Shown here: piece by piece, positions 51,608 to 60,910 of the stretch
Numbering within the stretch: position 1 is the first letter of the stretch
How the letters are laid out: each line of letters opens with the position of its first letter
From: Sporofaciens musculi
Lineage (GTDB): Bacteria; Bacillota; Clostridia; Lachnospirales; Lachnospiraceae
Direction: 5' to 3'
Assembly (NCBI RefSeq): GCF_009830285.1
Contig: NZ_WUQX01000001.1
Location: forward strand, 5,332,501-5,396,500
Length of the DNA stretch: 64,000 bases
Notes under the pieces: generated by a model
What the model saw: the letters and a program-made list of their open reading frames with translations, nothing else
The model's database searches: none
Told to the model about the DNA's origin: nothing
Position numbers and translations under genes: made by a program

Positions 51608-53053
51608 TTAATGCTGCTCTAACGCAATCAGATTCACTTTCATGATCTCTGTAATTCTTATTCCAAAGTTGTCTTCCACAACTACAACATCACCCTTTGC
51701 AATGCACTGACCATTGACATATAAGTCTACCTGCTCGCCCGCCAGTTTGTCCAGAACTACCAGGGAACCTTTTGTAAAGTCAAGTATATCCTTCACCAGC
51801 TTCTTTGTCCTGCCAATCTCAACGGAAACCTCCAGAGGCACGCTCATGATCAGTTCCATGTTTTCTTCCTGTTCGCCCTCCAGTACGATTCCGGTATCCG
51901 CCTTCAAATTTGGCTGCATTGGAGGCTGTACATGGATCATCTTCGGCTCAGGCGGCGCTGCCACCGGCTTGGGCGCACTATTCTGCTCCTGCATCTGCTG
52001 CTGCATCTGCTGCATCTGCTGCATCATCTGCTGCATCATCTGCATCTGCATCATAGAAACATCGGGACTCACCATGGGCTGTGCTGCCCCCTGCATCATC
52101 GGCATCATCGCAGGCTGTGCTGCTGCACCTGCCGTCGGTTCAGCTACGGGCGCTGCCGCAGCCTGTGCTGGAACTGGCGCCGGTTCTGGCGCTGCCGCTG
52201 GTGTCGGTGCGGGCTCTGCTGCTACTGGTGTCGGCGCAGAAGCTGGCTCTGGCGTTGGTGCTGGCGCCGGTTCTGGGTCTGGCTCTCCGCCTACCATACC
52301 TGCAAGCATTCTCTCAATTTCCTCCTGAGACATCTTGCCCCCCGAAGCCTCTGCTGCCGGTTCGCTCGCTGCCGGCGCTGGTTCCGGTACTGGCGCTGGC
52401 GTCGGCGCTTCTGCCTGCGGTACGCTTTCCTGTCCGCCTGGAACATAAGGAATAATATCCTCCGGCGGAAGGAAACCTTCCACCAGTCCCTTTGCCAGTG
52501 CAATCGGCATAACATTAAAGAATTCGCTCTCCAACTTATCTGCAATCTTCAAAGTGAATCCAATTAATACCTTTGGTTCTTCATCTATAAAATATTTATC
52601 TATAAACTGCTGCTCATTCTCCACCTCAAAAGAAATTGGCGTGGAGATATCTACTACTCTACCTAAGAATTCAGACAACGCTGTCGCAGATGCCCCCATC
52701 ATCTGGTTCATGACCTCACAGACTGCACTGATGTTGATCTCATCTAACTCAAAATCTTCATCCGCAATCTCCATCCCCATAGCCATCTCGACGATTACTT
52801 TAATATCATGCCTCTTAAGAAGCATAACATTCTGACCCTCCAGACCAGCAACATAAGTAATCTCGACACAGACTGCCGGATCAACCCTGTCTAATTCAAA
52901 CTCTTCTTTTTTCACGATGTTGACAATAGGTGTCGTTATATCTACCCTTGCACTCAGCATCGTGGAAACTGCTGTTGCCGACGCACCAAGGCTGATATTG
53001 AGTATCTCACCTATCGCATCTATTTCCAGTTTACTAAAGCAATCTGAATTCAT
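51608..53053 (-). CDS. fliY: Flagellar switch protein FliY (CheC-like + FliN)
   Basis: C-ring protein of 481 residues. The N-terminal CheC-like domain keeps two phosphatase sites, IGEILNISLGASATAVST and VCEVMNQMMGASATALSE, each with Glu and Asn, so CheY-P hydrolysis at the motor is expected. A linker of about 170 residues (220-390) is Pro/Ala rich, then a Met/Gln tract (MMQMQMMQQMMQQMQQM...). The last 90 residues are the FliN/SpoA domain (EVSVEIGRTKKLVKDILDFTKGSLVVLDKLAGEQVDLYVNGQCIAKGDVVVVEDNFGIRITEI). It lies between flgC and fliO. Confidence 0.95.
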   Translation of the reverse strand: MNSDCFSKLEIDAIGEILNISLGASATAVSTMLSARVDITTPIVNIVKKEEFELDRVDPAVCVEITYVAGLEGQNVMLLKRHDIKVIVEMAMGMEIADEDFELDEINISAVCEVMNQMMGASATALSEFLGRVVDISTPISFEVENEQQFIDKYFIDEEPKVLIGFTLKIADKLESEFFNVMPIALAKGLVEGFLPPEDIIPYVPGGQESVPQAEAPTPAPVPEPAPAASEPAAEASGGKMSQEEIERMLAGMVGGEPDPEPAPAPTPEPASAPTPVAAEPAPTPAAAPEPAPVPAQAAAAPVAEPTAGAAAQPAMMPMMQGAAQPMVSPDVSMMQMQMMQQMMQQMQQMQQQMQEQNSAPKPVAAPPEPKMIHVQPPMQPNLKADTGIVLEGEQEENMELIMSVPLEVSVEIGRTKKLVKDILDFTKGSLVVLDKLAGEQVDLYVNGQCIAKGDVVVVEDNFGIRITEIMKVNLIALEQH

Positions 53054-53092
53054 ATAAACCCTTCTCTCCTTCCGGGAAAATCACCCCTTTTT

Positions 53093-53533
53093 CTATTTGC
53101 CGATATCCAACGCTTTCTGCGCCATCAGCTTCATGGCATTAAAGGCCGTAATGTTTGCCTCATAGGCTCTCGTCGCAGACATACCGTCTATTGTCTCTTT
53201 TACAAGATCTACGTTCGGCATCATAACATAGCCTTCCTCATTTGCATCCGGGTGATCCGGATTATAAACAGGATTCAGGTCTCTCTGATCTTCCACAATC
53301 TCCGTTACTTTCACTCCGCCCTTGGACGCAGTCCGGTTTAGGAGGCTGTTAAATTTGGTACGAAAAGAGGTGGTCGGTACCTCCTGCAAGACTACCATCT
53401 TTCGGCGGTAAGCTCCCCCGCTGGCCGTCCTGGTTGTCTCAGCATTGGAGATGTTCTCTGCTGCAATATCAAGCCGCTGCCTCTCTGCCGTCATCCCTGA
53501 TGCACTTATATCAAATGAATTCAAAAAAGACAT
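53093..53533 (-). CDS. flgC: Flagellar proximal rod protein FlgC
   Basis: Rod protein of 146 residues. N terminus MSFLNSFDISASGMTAERQRLDIAAENISNAET and C terminus GYVMMPNVDLVKETIDGMSATRAYEANITAFNAMKLMAQKALDIGK are characteristic of FlgC; residue count also fits. It usually sits beside flgB and fliE, upstream of fliF, but here it is between cheY and fliY. It may be the only flgC, moved, or a second copy; the operon start is outside the window. Confidence 0.92.
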   Translation of the reverse strand: MSFLNSFDISASGMTAERQRLDIAAENISNAETTRTASGGAYRRKMVVLQEVPTTSFRTKFNSLLNRTASKGGVKVTEIVEDQRDLNPVYNPDHPDANEEGYVMMPNVDLVKETIDGMSATRAYEANITAFNAMKLMAQKALDIGK

Positions 53534-53548
53534 ACTAACCTCCTTAAA

Positions 53549-53908
53549 CTAGCCAAGGATCTTCTTCACAGTTGATAAGACACGCTCCGGCTTAAATGGC
53601 TTTACAATAAAATCCTTTGCTCCTGACTTAATGGAATCCATAACCATGGTCTCCTGTCCCATAGCAGAGCACATAACAACCGTTGCTCCTGGATCCATCG
53701 CCTTGATCTCCTTTAATGTCTCAAGACCGTCTTTGTTCGGCATGGTAATATCCATGAATACAAGATCCGGCTTCTCAGCAGTATAAGCCTCCACCGCTTT
53801 TACACCGTCCTCTGCTTCAATCAGATCCGTATACCCTGCCTGTGACAGCGTATTTTTTAACATCATTCTCATAAACGCCGCATCATCCACTAATAAAATC
53901 TTTGCCAT
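53549..53908 (-). CDS. cheY: Chemotaxis response regulator CheY
   Basis: Single-domain receiver of 119 residues. Acidic pocket LVDDAAFMR, phospho-acceptor Asp in LVFMDITMPNKDGLETL, MCSAMGQE (Ser/Ala) and FIVKPFKPE (Lys). CheY-P binds the FliM N terminus to change rotation, and is cleared by FliY and CheC. Between fliM and flgC, 15 bp before the latter. Confidence 0.96.
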   Translation of the reverse strand: MAKILLVDDAAFMRMMLKNTLSQAGYTDLIEAEDGVKAVEAYTAEKPDLVFMDITMPNKDGLETLKEIKAMDPGATVVMCSAMGQETMVMDSIKSGAKDFIVKPFKPERVLSTVKKILG

Positions 53909-53988
53909 TTCTTCTACCTCACTTTTGTTAATGTTATTGTTATCATTATAATTTATTTACTCAGATAATCCTTGGATTTATCTGGTAG

Positions 53989-55035
53989 TTATACTGCCAC
54001 GTCTTCTTCCGCCTCTTCAAGCAACTTGTTCGGCTCAATCAGACGATCCTCAATCTTGACTGCTACATTCTTGTTATGTACGCCAAGCTGGCCATTGAAC
54101 CATGGCTGGCCCTCGATATAGAGGGAAATCAGCGAATCCTGTGGTTTGTTCAGGTCGATGACGTCTCCCACATGGAGATTGTATACATCGTCCAGATTCA
54201 GCTTCGCTATGCCAAGCTGCGCCATAATATCCATCTTGGATTCTCTGATATTCTCCAGAATATCCTCCTTGGTGTTCCGAAGATGCGCCGCATCGATCTT
54301 CTTTGCCAGATGCTTCGTCTTATCAATGATTTCAAACATGTTGCTTAAAAGCGTGCCTGGCATACAGATATTCATACTTCCATCAATTCCGCCAAGGGAT
54401 ATGTGCAGCATGATAATTACTACTGTCTCATCTACACTAATTCCCTGGAACATACTTGGGTTCTCTTCCACCCGCTCGAACTCAACATCCAGATTGATAT
54501 AACCAGCCCAGACATCTTTGGTAATCATAACCAAATACTTTATAATTTTTGCATAGAGGGCAAGCTCAATATCCGTATAAGTATAAGACATATCTACCGA
54601 CATATCCATCCCCGTCCCTCCAAGCATACGGTCAATCATAGACGCCATCAGCAATGGACTAATATGCATCAGCATTGGAGGGTTACTGGACCGATCGGGC
54701 AAGTCTATATTAGCGATTGTGAGTACGTCCGACTCATTCAACGCATTTCCAAATTCGTAATAACGCTGCTCCTCAACCCCCATAACCTCAACTTCACTGG
54801 CAGCCCGGAACAGACCATTGATCTGTGAAGCAGCTATCCTGGAGTAGTTATCGTAGATACTGCTGAGCATCTTCAGCTTATCCTTCGTATACTTCTTTGG
54901 ACTGAAGAAGTCGTACTTTTTGTACTCCTTCTCCTTTACTACCTCCTTCTTTTCCTCTACCACCTCATCCGCACCGGAATTCTGCATGGAATTCAGCAAT
55001 GCGTCTATCTGACTTTGCGATAATACATCTGCCAT
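53989..55035 (-). CDS. fliM: Flagellar motor switch protein FliM
   Basis: C-ring protein of 348 residues. The N-terminal CheY-P binding motif is VLSQSQIDALLNSMQ. The middle CheC-like domain and C-terminal SpoA domain (GIAKLNLDDVYNLHVGDVIDLNKPQDSLISLYIEGQPWFNGQLGVHNKNVAVKIEDRL) are complete. It follows motB by 23 bp; fliL, usually between them, is absent. Intact. Confidence 0.96.
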   Translation of the reverse strand: MADVLSQSQIDALLNSMQNSGADEVVEEKKEVVKEKEYKKYDFFSPKKYTKDKLKMLSSIYDNYSRIAASQINGLFRAASEVEVMGVEEQRYYEFGNALNESDVLTIANIDLPDRSSNPPMLMHISPLLMASMIDRMLGGTGMDMSVDMSYTYTDIELALYAKIIKYLVMITKDVWAGYINLDVEFERVEENPSMFQGISVDETVVIIMLHISLGGIDGSMNICMPGTLLSNMFEIIDKTKHLAKKIDAAHLRNTKEDILENIRESKMDIMAQLGIAKLNLDDVYNLHVGDVIDLNKPQDSLISLYIEGQPWFNGQLGVHNKNVAVKIEDRLIEPNKLLEEAEEDVAV

Positions 55036-55058
55036 CCTAAACTCCCACTTTCCTTACT

Positions 55059-55814
55059 TTACTCGGTTGTTCTGTTCATCATCTGATAATACTCTTCCAG
55101 AGAATGTTCTACTGCGTCAGACTTGGTGATCAGTAATTCAACCCTCCGGTTCTTCGCCCGATTCTCCGGCGTATCAAACGGTGCAACAGGCCTGAACTGT
55201 CCATATCCCATCGGAACAATCTTATCTGGCGTTACTTCCGTCCGCTGTTGGATGAATGCCGCAACCCTTGCCGCTCTCTCCGATGAAAGAACCCTGTCAT
55301 TCTCCGGATTGTTCGGAATCACTGGGTCTGCCTGCGTCGTATGTCCCAACACCTGAATCTCCTTCACAGAGTCCTTGACTCCTGAGATAATCGACGCAAA
55401 CTGCGCCAAAACATCCATTCCCTCCTGTTTAATCACAGAACTGTCTCCGTCAAAGAATACATTATCCTGAAATGTGATAAAAGTATAGCCATCCCCTTTA
55501 AACAGCTCTACTTCGCTATTCATATTCGCTTCATCCACTGCGGCTTTCAGACTCTCATACAACTCGTCAAATGCCTCTGCCTCTACTGCTCCCGACACAT
55601 CGTTGGGCGCGCCAGGGTCAGTCTCATCTGCAATCTGGGACAACTCCTCGGCTTCAGGGTTGAAGCTCTTAACAATCATAATCCATTTCGACTGGTCCAA
55701 AGTAGAGATGGAGTATAGTAATACGAAGAAACATAACAGCAGAGTTACCAGGTCTCCATAGGTGTCCATCCAATTGGCGCCGCCACCGCCGCCGCCTTTG
55801 TTCCTCTTCTTCAT
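55059..55814 (-). CDS. motB: Flagellar stator protein MotB
   Basis: Stator subunit that anchors to peptidoglycan, 251 residues. After a short glycine-rich N terminus (GGGGGG at 7-12) the single membrane helix begins with MDTYGDLVTLLLCFFVLLYS; Asp21 is the ion-binding residue. The C-terminal OmpA-like domain has QVLGHTTQADP and ERAARVAAFIQQR, ending NRRVELLITKSD. It follows motA by 12 bp. The residues around Asp21 do not settle proton against sodium use. Intact, whereas motA is not. Confidence 0.95.
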   Translation of the reverse strand: MKKRNKGGGGGGANWMDTYGDLVTLLLCFFVLLYSISTLDQSKWIMIVKSFNPEAEELSQIADETDPGAPNDVSGAVEAEAFDELYESLKAAVDEANMNSEVELFKGDGYTFITFQDNVFFDGDSSVIKQEGMDVLAQFASIISGVKDSVKEIQVLGHTTQADPVIPNNPENDRVLSSERAARVAAFIQQRTEVTPDKIVPMGYGQFRPVAPFDTPENRAKNRRVELLITKSDAVEHSLEEYYQMMNRTTE

Positions 55815-55826
55815 AGCTCCCTCCTG

Positions 55827-56641
55827 TTATTCTTCTGCCTTTTTGCCCTTTGCAGCAACTGCATCCGGATCCAGAAGCTTCTGGCGCTCTTTCTGGGACA
55901 CGAATGTAACCAGCTTCTCACGCAGGAACTTCGGATTGTCTCCCGCCTGAATTGCAAGGATTCCCTCAATCATAATCTGCTTATACAGTAATTCCTCGTC
56001 ATTCCTTACTCTCAGTTTCTTAGCAATTGGTGAGAATATCAAGTGGGCAAGTATACATCCGTAGAATGTCGTAATCAACGCTGTTCCCATGGCAGGGCCA
56101 ATGTCTCCCGCACCGCCTTCATCAAGATTCATACCCTTCAGCATGTTGACCAGTCCGACCAGCGTACCAATCATACCAAAAGCAGGCGCTTTCGCATCCA
56201 AAGTATCATAAATCCCGATACAGTCCTCATGTCTTGACAGCATGGCTTCCACGTCACTCTCCAGAAGGGTACGTACTTCTTCCGGTTCTGTTGCATCCAC
56301 AATCAACATGATGCCTTGCTTGAAAAACATGTCATCAAGCTCATTCGCTTTCTCCTCCAACGCCAGCAGACCATTCTGTCTCGCAAGCTGAGCCATCTCA
56401 ACCAGTATATCAATCAATTCACCGATGTTATACTTCTTCCCCTGAAATAGCATCTTCGTATGCTTGGGAAGAGTCAGCAACATATTGAAGGGATAACATG
56501 CGATTCCCGCTGCAAGCGTACCTCCAATAACAATCGCGATACTGGGAAGGTCCCAGAAGTTTCAAGCTTTGCCGGTCCGATACCTACGAATACGATCAGC
56601 ACCGCACCGATAACCACACCTAAAATACTAGTTATGTCCAC
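55827..56641 (-). pseudogene. motA: Flagellar stator protein MotA, -1 frameshift
   Basis: Proton or sodium channel subunit, normally about 260-270 residues. The reading frame from GTG 56641 (VDITSILGVVIGAVLIVFVGIGPAKLET) breaks and the frame that continues (MLLTLPKHTKMLFQGKKYN...) gives only 218 residues. Inserting one T at about 56557 reads LETFWDLPSIAIVIGGTLAAGIACYPFNMLLTLPKH, the family N terminus. Later parts are complete, including AKAPAFGMIGTLVGLVNMLKGMN and the stator helices with LITTFYGCILAHLIFSPIAKKL. A shortened product from 56483 would lack the first two membrane helices. Confidence 0.85.
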
Positions 56642-56674
56642 TTATCTTCACCACCCTATTCCTTAATTACTATA

Positions 56675-56872
56675 CTATCTATCTCCACGGTAGCAATGTA
56701 TCTTACCATTGTACTCAATTGTTTTCCTGATTATCTCTTCCGCACCTTCTTTTACGATGTAAAACTTGCCGTTAGTCATAAGGATCTTTGATTCCGGTAT
56801 CAATTCCACAGATTCTATATGCGCACAATTCAATACGATCTTTGTGTCATTTAATTTCGTCAGCATTATCAT
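56675..56872 (-). CDS. flbD: FlbD-like flagellar protein
   Basis: Small protein of 65 residues from 56872 (MIMLTKLNDTKIVLNCAHIESVELIPESKI), with ribosome site GAGGA 8 nt before it; an in-frame start at 56932 is less likely. FlbD is a conserved accessory protein encoded between flgE and motA in clostridial and spirochaete operons. The Ile/Leu pattern and TNGKFYIVKEGAEEIIRKTIEY match the family. Its role is not established. Confidence 0.88.
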   Translation of the reverse strand: MIMLTKLNDTKIVLNCAHIESVELIPESKILMTNGKFYIVKEGAEEIIRKTIEYNGKIHCYRGDR

Positions 56873-56980
56873 ATCATAGTTCCTCATAAATTTCAAACAT
56901 ATCCCAGTATATGGTGAAGATGTATTCGCCATATACTGGAATATGCTGTCAAAATCACATCTATTACTTGCCGGCGGTTA

Positions 56981-58360
56981 TTAACGCTTCATATTAACAA
57001 GCTCCTGTAACATTTCATCCGTTACTGTGATAATCTTTGAGTTGGCCTGGAACCCTCTCTGGGTTGTAATCATGTTGGAAAATTCATTCGCAAGGTCTAC
57101 GTTTGCCATCTCAAGTGTTCCTCCTAAAAGCTTTCCAACCGGACCGCCGTTGGGTTTGATCGCCTCTACATCCCCGCAGTTTGGACCCACTGAGTAATAG
57201 TAACCGTCCTGCTTCTCAAGGCCGTTGGGGTTCTCTACGGAAACCAGGGCAATCTGTCCGACCGGAATAGTACGGTTGTTTCTGTCGGTTCCCATAATAG
57301 TTCCGTCTTCATTGATTCTCCAGCTCTGGATATCATACCGCTGACCTGTTTGTTCATCAATCGGAATACGAATGGCAGTCAATTCGTCCGCATACTCTGC
57401 CGCTACGCCTGGAATCAAATCATTTCCCTGATTTCTTCCATCTTCTACTGGCTCAACAAAATCCACATTTGGCGTACCCACTGGACCATTACCATCATTC
57501 ACAAACATCGCTCCATAAATTCCAGTACCCGCAGCGCCAATTGTTGTAGCAAATGTATCGCCAGCCTCTTTTGCTGTAATTGTAAGCGTTGCACTATTAA
57601 GATATCTTCCGATACGGTCCAGGCTGACATTGACTTTCGTGAAATCCAGTCCGTTACACTCTGGCACAAGTTTTCCATTTTCATCCAGCTTCTGCTTTGA
57701 CACATATGTTACCCAGTCATTCACGGCATCTTCAAAATCATTTACCGAAGTAACGTTTGTGTCAACCTTTACACCAGCTATTGTAATCGTCCATTTTGTA
57801 CCTGCCGCAGCACCCTGAGCCGGCTTCTCCAGTTTAACAGGAACATCTTTAATCGTAACAGAGCTGGCTGACGCCGGTGTCTCCGGCGTTCCTGTTCCCT
57901 CAATCGGCGCATATCCATACACATAACTTCCCTGATTATCTACCATATATCCATTGTTATCTACACGGAAGATGCCGACTCTTGACAAACTAAGTCCTGA
58001 TGACTCCACGTTATCAAACGCACCGTTTACCATATTACCTACCAGGAAGAAGCCTGTTCCGTCAATCATACAATCCAGATTGTTGGAGGAGGGCGCCGGG
58101 GCGCCGGTGTTAAACTCCGTAGAGATTGATGATAACTTTGAACCGTAACCTACCTGAGAAGCGTTATGTCCTCCGGCTGCTCCCGCCAACTGGCTTCCGC
58201 CTGTACTGCTGATAGAATTCGTATACATTCCGTCCTGAAAGTTATAGCTAAAAGACTTAAAACTCCATGTATTAACGTTCGCTATATTATTACCGATAAC
58301 GTCCAATTTGGACTGATGTGCCTTGAGTCCTGCAACTCCTGCAATCATTGATCTAACCAT
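56981..58360 (-). CDS. flgE: Flagellar hook protein FlgE
   Basis: Hook subunit of 459 residues. N terminus MVRSMIAGVAGLKAHQSKLDVIGNNIANVNTWSFKS, DGTGFFLVGNM and the C-terminal VDLANEFSNMITTQRGFQANSKIITVTDEMLQELVNMKR are characteristic. The central D1/D2 region (about 150-380) is beta-rich with Thr/Val repeats and a small Ala/Gly-rich part. It follows the flg_new gene and precedes flbD by 108 bp. Intact; hook and rod proteins are unaffected by frameshifts. Confidence 0.96.
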   Translation of the reverse strand: MVRSMIAGVAGLKAHQSKLDVIGNNIANVNTWSFKSFSYNFQDGMYTNSISSTGGSQLAGAAGGHNASQVGYGSKLSSISTEFNTGAPAPSSNNLDCMIDGTGFFLVGNMVNGAFDNVESSGLSLSRVGIFRVDNNGYMVDNQGSYVYGYAPIEGTGTPETPASASSVTIKDVPVKLEKPAQGAAAGTKWTITIAGVKVDTNVTSVNDFEDAVNDWVTYVSKQKLDENGKLVPECNGLDFTKVNVSLDRIGRYLNSATLTITAKEAGDTFATTIGAAGTGIYGAMFVNDGNGPVGTPNVDFVEPVEDGRNQGNDLIPGVAAEYADELTAIRIPIDEQTGQRYDIQSWRINEDGTIMGTDRNNRTIPVGQIALVSVENPNGLEKQDGYYYSVGPNCGDVEAIKPNGGPVGKLLGGTLEMANVDLANEFSNMITTQRGFQANSKIITVTDEMLQELVNMKR

Positions 58361-58482
58361 TTGTTATACACCCTTTCTTTATTATATCCTGCGCGTCTTT
58401 GGGAAACCTATGGTATTCTCCATCGGCTCCACTGTGTATCTGCAAGTCATACAGATACGAAACCCCCATCAAATGGTCCGGC

Positions 58483-58890
58483 TTACATTAAGACCGCGCT
58501 GTCAATATTGGTAAATATATTTTCCCTCATCTCTGTTCCTGACATTGTTGTCACTACGACGTTATGTGGAACATTTACTATAAAAGCCCCGCTCTCGCCG
58601 ATGATAACCACGTCTCTTGCACCTTTTTCCCTGGCTTTCGATACTGCCTGGTTCAAGTCCTTAAGGAGACCGTCTGTCATCTCGATTCCCCGCTCCCGGA
58701 CTCTCTGTACCGCATGTTTGGAGAACTGAACGGACTGAGCTTTGTCGGCTTCTTTCTGCAAAACGTCTGCGAACTGCACCTTAGTGACTGTATTCGCACC
58801 TGCACCTGTGATTCCCTGTGTCTGCAGCTGCGCTGACGCATGCTGCAGCTTAAGCGCTCCGGCATTGGTAATCTGGTTCATCTTACTCAT
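58483..58890 (-). CDS. TIGR02530-type flagellar operon protein (flg_new)
   Basis: A 135-residue protein from 58890 (MSKMNQITNAGALKLQHASAQL), chosen over an upstream GTG because GGCGG is 8 nt before it. Characteristic core: VQFSKHAVQRVRERGIEMTDGLLKDLNQAVSKAREKGARDVVIIGESGAFIVNVPHNVVVTTMS. This flagellar family is encoded between flgD and flgE in Firmicutes. Role unknown; the conserved SKHA..R...R is shared with FlgE-associated proteins. Confidence 0.85.
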   Translation of the reverse strand: MSKMNQITNAGALKLQHASAQLQTQGITGAGANTVTKVQFADVLQKEADKAQSVQFSKHAVQRVRERGIEMTDGLLKDLNQAVSKAREKGARDVVIIGESGAFIVNVPHNVVVTTMSGTEMRENIFTNIDSAVLM

Positions 58891-58932
58891 CACTTGCACC
58901 GCCTTTATCTCTAATCCCCTTAATCCCCTTAA

Positions 58933-59502
58933 CTACTCTTTATCCTTATCACCTGTCGTATTGTCAGTATCCGTCTTATCGGTTCCTTCCGTCTTGTCTG
59001 TGTCATTTTTATCCTTGTCTTCATCCTTCACCGGAACTTCACCGATACCCATTACTTGTGACAACTCGTACTTTTTTCCGTCGATATATACTGCCGTAGC
59101 GCCAGTTAAATCTACGCCTGTTACCGTTCCCTTCTTGGTTCCGGTTACTTCGCCCTCCTCATTCGTAATCGCAACGGTTACTTCTTTTCCGAGCAACCCT
59201 GTAGAATAGGTGGTCAAGGTTACCTGCGACAGATTGTTGGAAACGGTTGCAAAATTAGATACTGCCGACGTCACCTGAGTCATAGCATTCATGGTAGCCA
59301 TCTGTGTCATCTGATTCATCATTTCACTGTTACTCATCGGATTCATGGGATCCTGATATTGAAGCTGTGCCGCCATCAATTTCCAGAAATCATCCATGGT
59401 CATATCGCTCTTGTTAGATACCGCCGACGTCTGTGTAGCCTTCGACGCATCGTATTGATATTGGGCGGCATCGCTCTTTAATACATCTTCAACTCCTGCC
59501 AT
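58933..59502 (-). CDS. flgD: Flagellar hook assembly scaffold FlgD
   Basis: Cap that builds the hook, 189 residues. The N-terminal LMAAQLQYQDPMNPMSNSEMMNQMTQMATMNAMTQV block is the FlgD signature. The C terminus is a low-complexity Lys/Asp/Thr tail (KDEDKDKNDTDKTEGTDKTDTDNTTGDKDKE), while the FNIII-like fold is short. Between fliK and flg_new. Confidence 0.93.
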   Translation of the reverse strand: MAGVEDVLKSDAAQYQYDASKATQTSAVSNKSDMTMDDFWKLMAAQLQYQDPMNPMSNSEMMNQMTQMATMNAMTQVTSAVSNFATVSNNLSQVTLTTYSTGLLGKEVTVAITNEEGEVTGTKKGTVTGVDLTGATAVYIDGKKYELSQVMGIGEVPVKDEDKDKNDTDKTEGTDKTDTDNTTGDKDKE

Positions 59503-59516
59503 ATTCTTCTCCTTTC

Positions 59517-60758
59517 TTATCCAACCAATCCCAGACGCAGCTTCTGCAAAAATTGTTCTGCATCCTCACCGTCCTGGTTCTGATTTTTGTCTTTCTTCTC
59601 CTGCTTTGCGTTCTGGTCTGCCTGCTCATTTTCATCCCGTGTCTGATTCAGGTAGTCAGTCTCCTGCTTCTCCACAATAATGGTCGTCTCCCCGCCAAGA
59701 TTCCGGTCAATGATGTTGCCAATCTCACGCGCGTTCTGACTAAGTGCATCCATAGCACGCTTTTCTGAACAAACGATCGAGATTGTTGCCTGATTCCCTT
59801 CATACAGTACTTTTACAGCAATCTTTCCAAGATTTACAGGTTCAATATGAATCTCAAACTCCTTCACACCCTCCACAAGCTTGGAAAGCATTGTATCTGT
59901 AACCTTCTCTGGAAGTTCCTCTGGCTGCTCTACATAAACTCTGGCAATCGTCTCCGGCTTTTCCACCTCTGGCTGTGGGATCCTCTCCGCCTCTGGTCTT
60001 ACTGCCGCCGCTGCCTGCTCCGGCGTAAACTGCTCTGACTGTACCTCCCCCTTTTCCTGGGGCTGTTCAGTTTTCACTGCCTCTTTTAAATTCGATGAGA
60101 AATCCTGGGGCTGCTGCTGTGTCTCAGACGCGTCTTGTGTCTGTACAACCGACATCGCTTCCGCCGCCTTCACCTCTGTTTTCCCTTGCATCTGCTCTGG
60201 ACGAGTCTCAGCCTGCTTCGGTAAAACCGTCTCAACCCTTCCGGTTTCCGGCATCTGAACCTGCTGAGCTTCTGCCTCAGTCTGCACTTGAACCGCCTCT
60301 GTTTCTTTAGCGTCCGTCATCTGCATCATCAGTTCTTTGCCTTCAGCTTCAGTCTGCACCTGAACCGCCATCTCTGGCGTTGGGGCCGGGGCCTGTTCTC
60401 CCGTCTTCTGCTCAACAACAGCGAAGCCACAAGAGAGCCGTTGGCACATCTGCGCCGCAATCATTGCTTCCGCCTGACTGGTATCTGTCTCTTTGCTGTC
60501 TGTCTTATCCGTCTTGTCCTTAGACACTCCTTCTTGCTTCTGCTCGCCTGATGCCTCGGTCTTATCTGTCGCTGTATCCTGATCTTTATCCTTGGTTACT
60601 TCCTTACTATCCTGTTTCCCTTGTGCATCCTCATCCTTGCTCTGAAGCATCTTCCGGAAGTCATAGTCTCCAGATACATCCCCAGTCTGATTAGGCGCTT
60701 TCGTCTTTCCTGCAGCCTGAAATGCAATATCCATCGTCTTCATACTCAATTTCTCCAT
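59517..60758 (-). CDS. fliK: Flagellar hook-length control protein FliK
   Basis: Molecular ruler of 413 residues that stops hook growth. The first 270 residues are polar, low-complexity (Lys/Glu/Gln), with a repeated segment AVQVQTEAE at about 130 and 155. The C-terminal domain (VKEFEIHIEPVNLGKIAVKVLYEGNQATISIVCSEKRAMDALSQNAREIGNIIDRNLGGETTIIVEKQE) is the FliK_C fold that contacts FlhB. Start 60758 with AAAGGAGGAGGAAGCCC. The long Gln/Glu coding tract would be prone to indels, yet stays in frame. Confidence 0.94.
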   Translation of the reverse strand: MEKLSMKTMDIAFQAAGKTKAPNQTGDVSGDYDFRKMLQSKDEDAQGKQDSKEVTKDKDQDTATDKTEASGEQKQEGVSKDKTDKTDSKETDTSQAEAMIAAQMCQRLSCGFAVVEQKTGEQAPAPTPEMAVQVQTEAEGKELMMQMTDAKETEAVQVQTEAEAQQVQMPETGRVETVLPKQAETRPEQMQGKTEVKAAEAMSVVQTQDASETQQQPQDFSSNLKEAVKTEQPQEKGEVQSEQFTPEQAAAAVRPEAERIPQPEVEKPETIARVYVEQPEELPEKVTDTMLSKLVEGVKEFEIHIEPVNLGKIAVKVLYEGNQATISIVCSEKRAMDALSQNAREIGNIIDRNLGGETTIIVEKQETDYLNQTRDENEQADQNAKQEKKDKNQNQDGEDAEQFLQKLRLGLVG

Positions 60759-60910
60759 GGGCTTCCTCCTCCTTTCTTAATAATATTGGTGTAACTCTTG
60801 ACACTCTAATTTACAGCCACGCCCTATAATATATGAGAGAATACTGTTTTTGTGTCTTCGTTACATTTATAGTAATCTGTCCGGAACAATATCCATCATC
60901 CCTGACAGGA

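Noticed and set aside
51714..52567. Gly/Ala/Cys-rich and Arg/Leu/His-rich plus-strand frames opposite the FliY linker
   Set aside because: They mirror the Pro/Ala and Met/Gln linker codons and have no start or ribosome signal.
53549..53908. Spo0F-type or other stand-alone receiver instead of CheY
   Set aside because: Position between fliM and fliY and the MCSAMGQE and FIVKPF motifs fit CheY.
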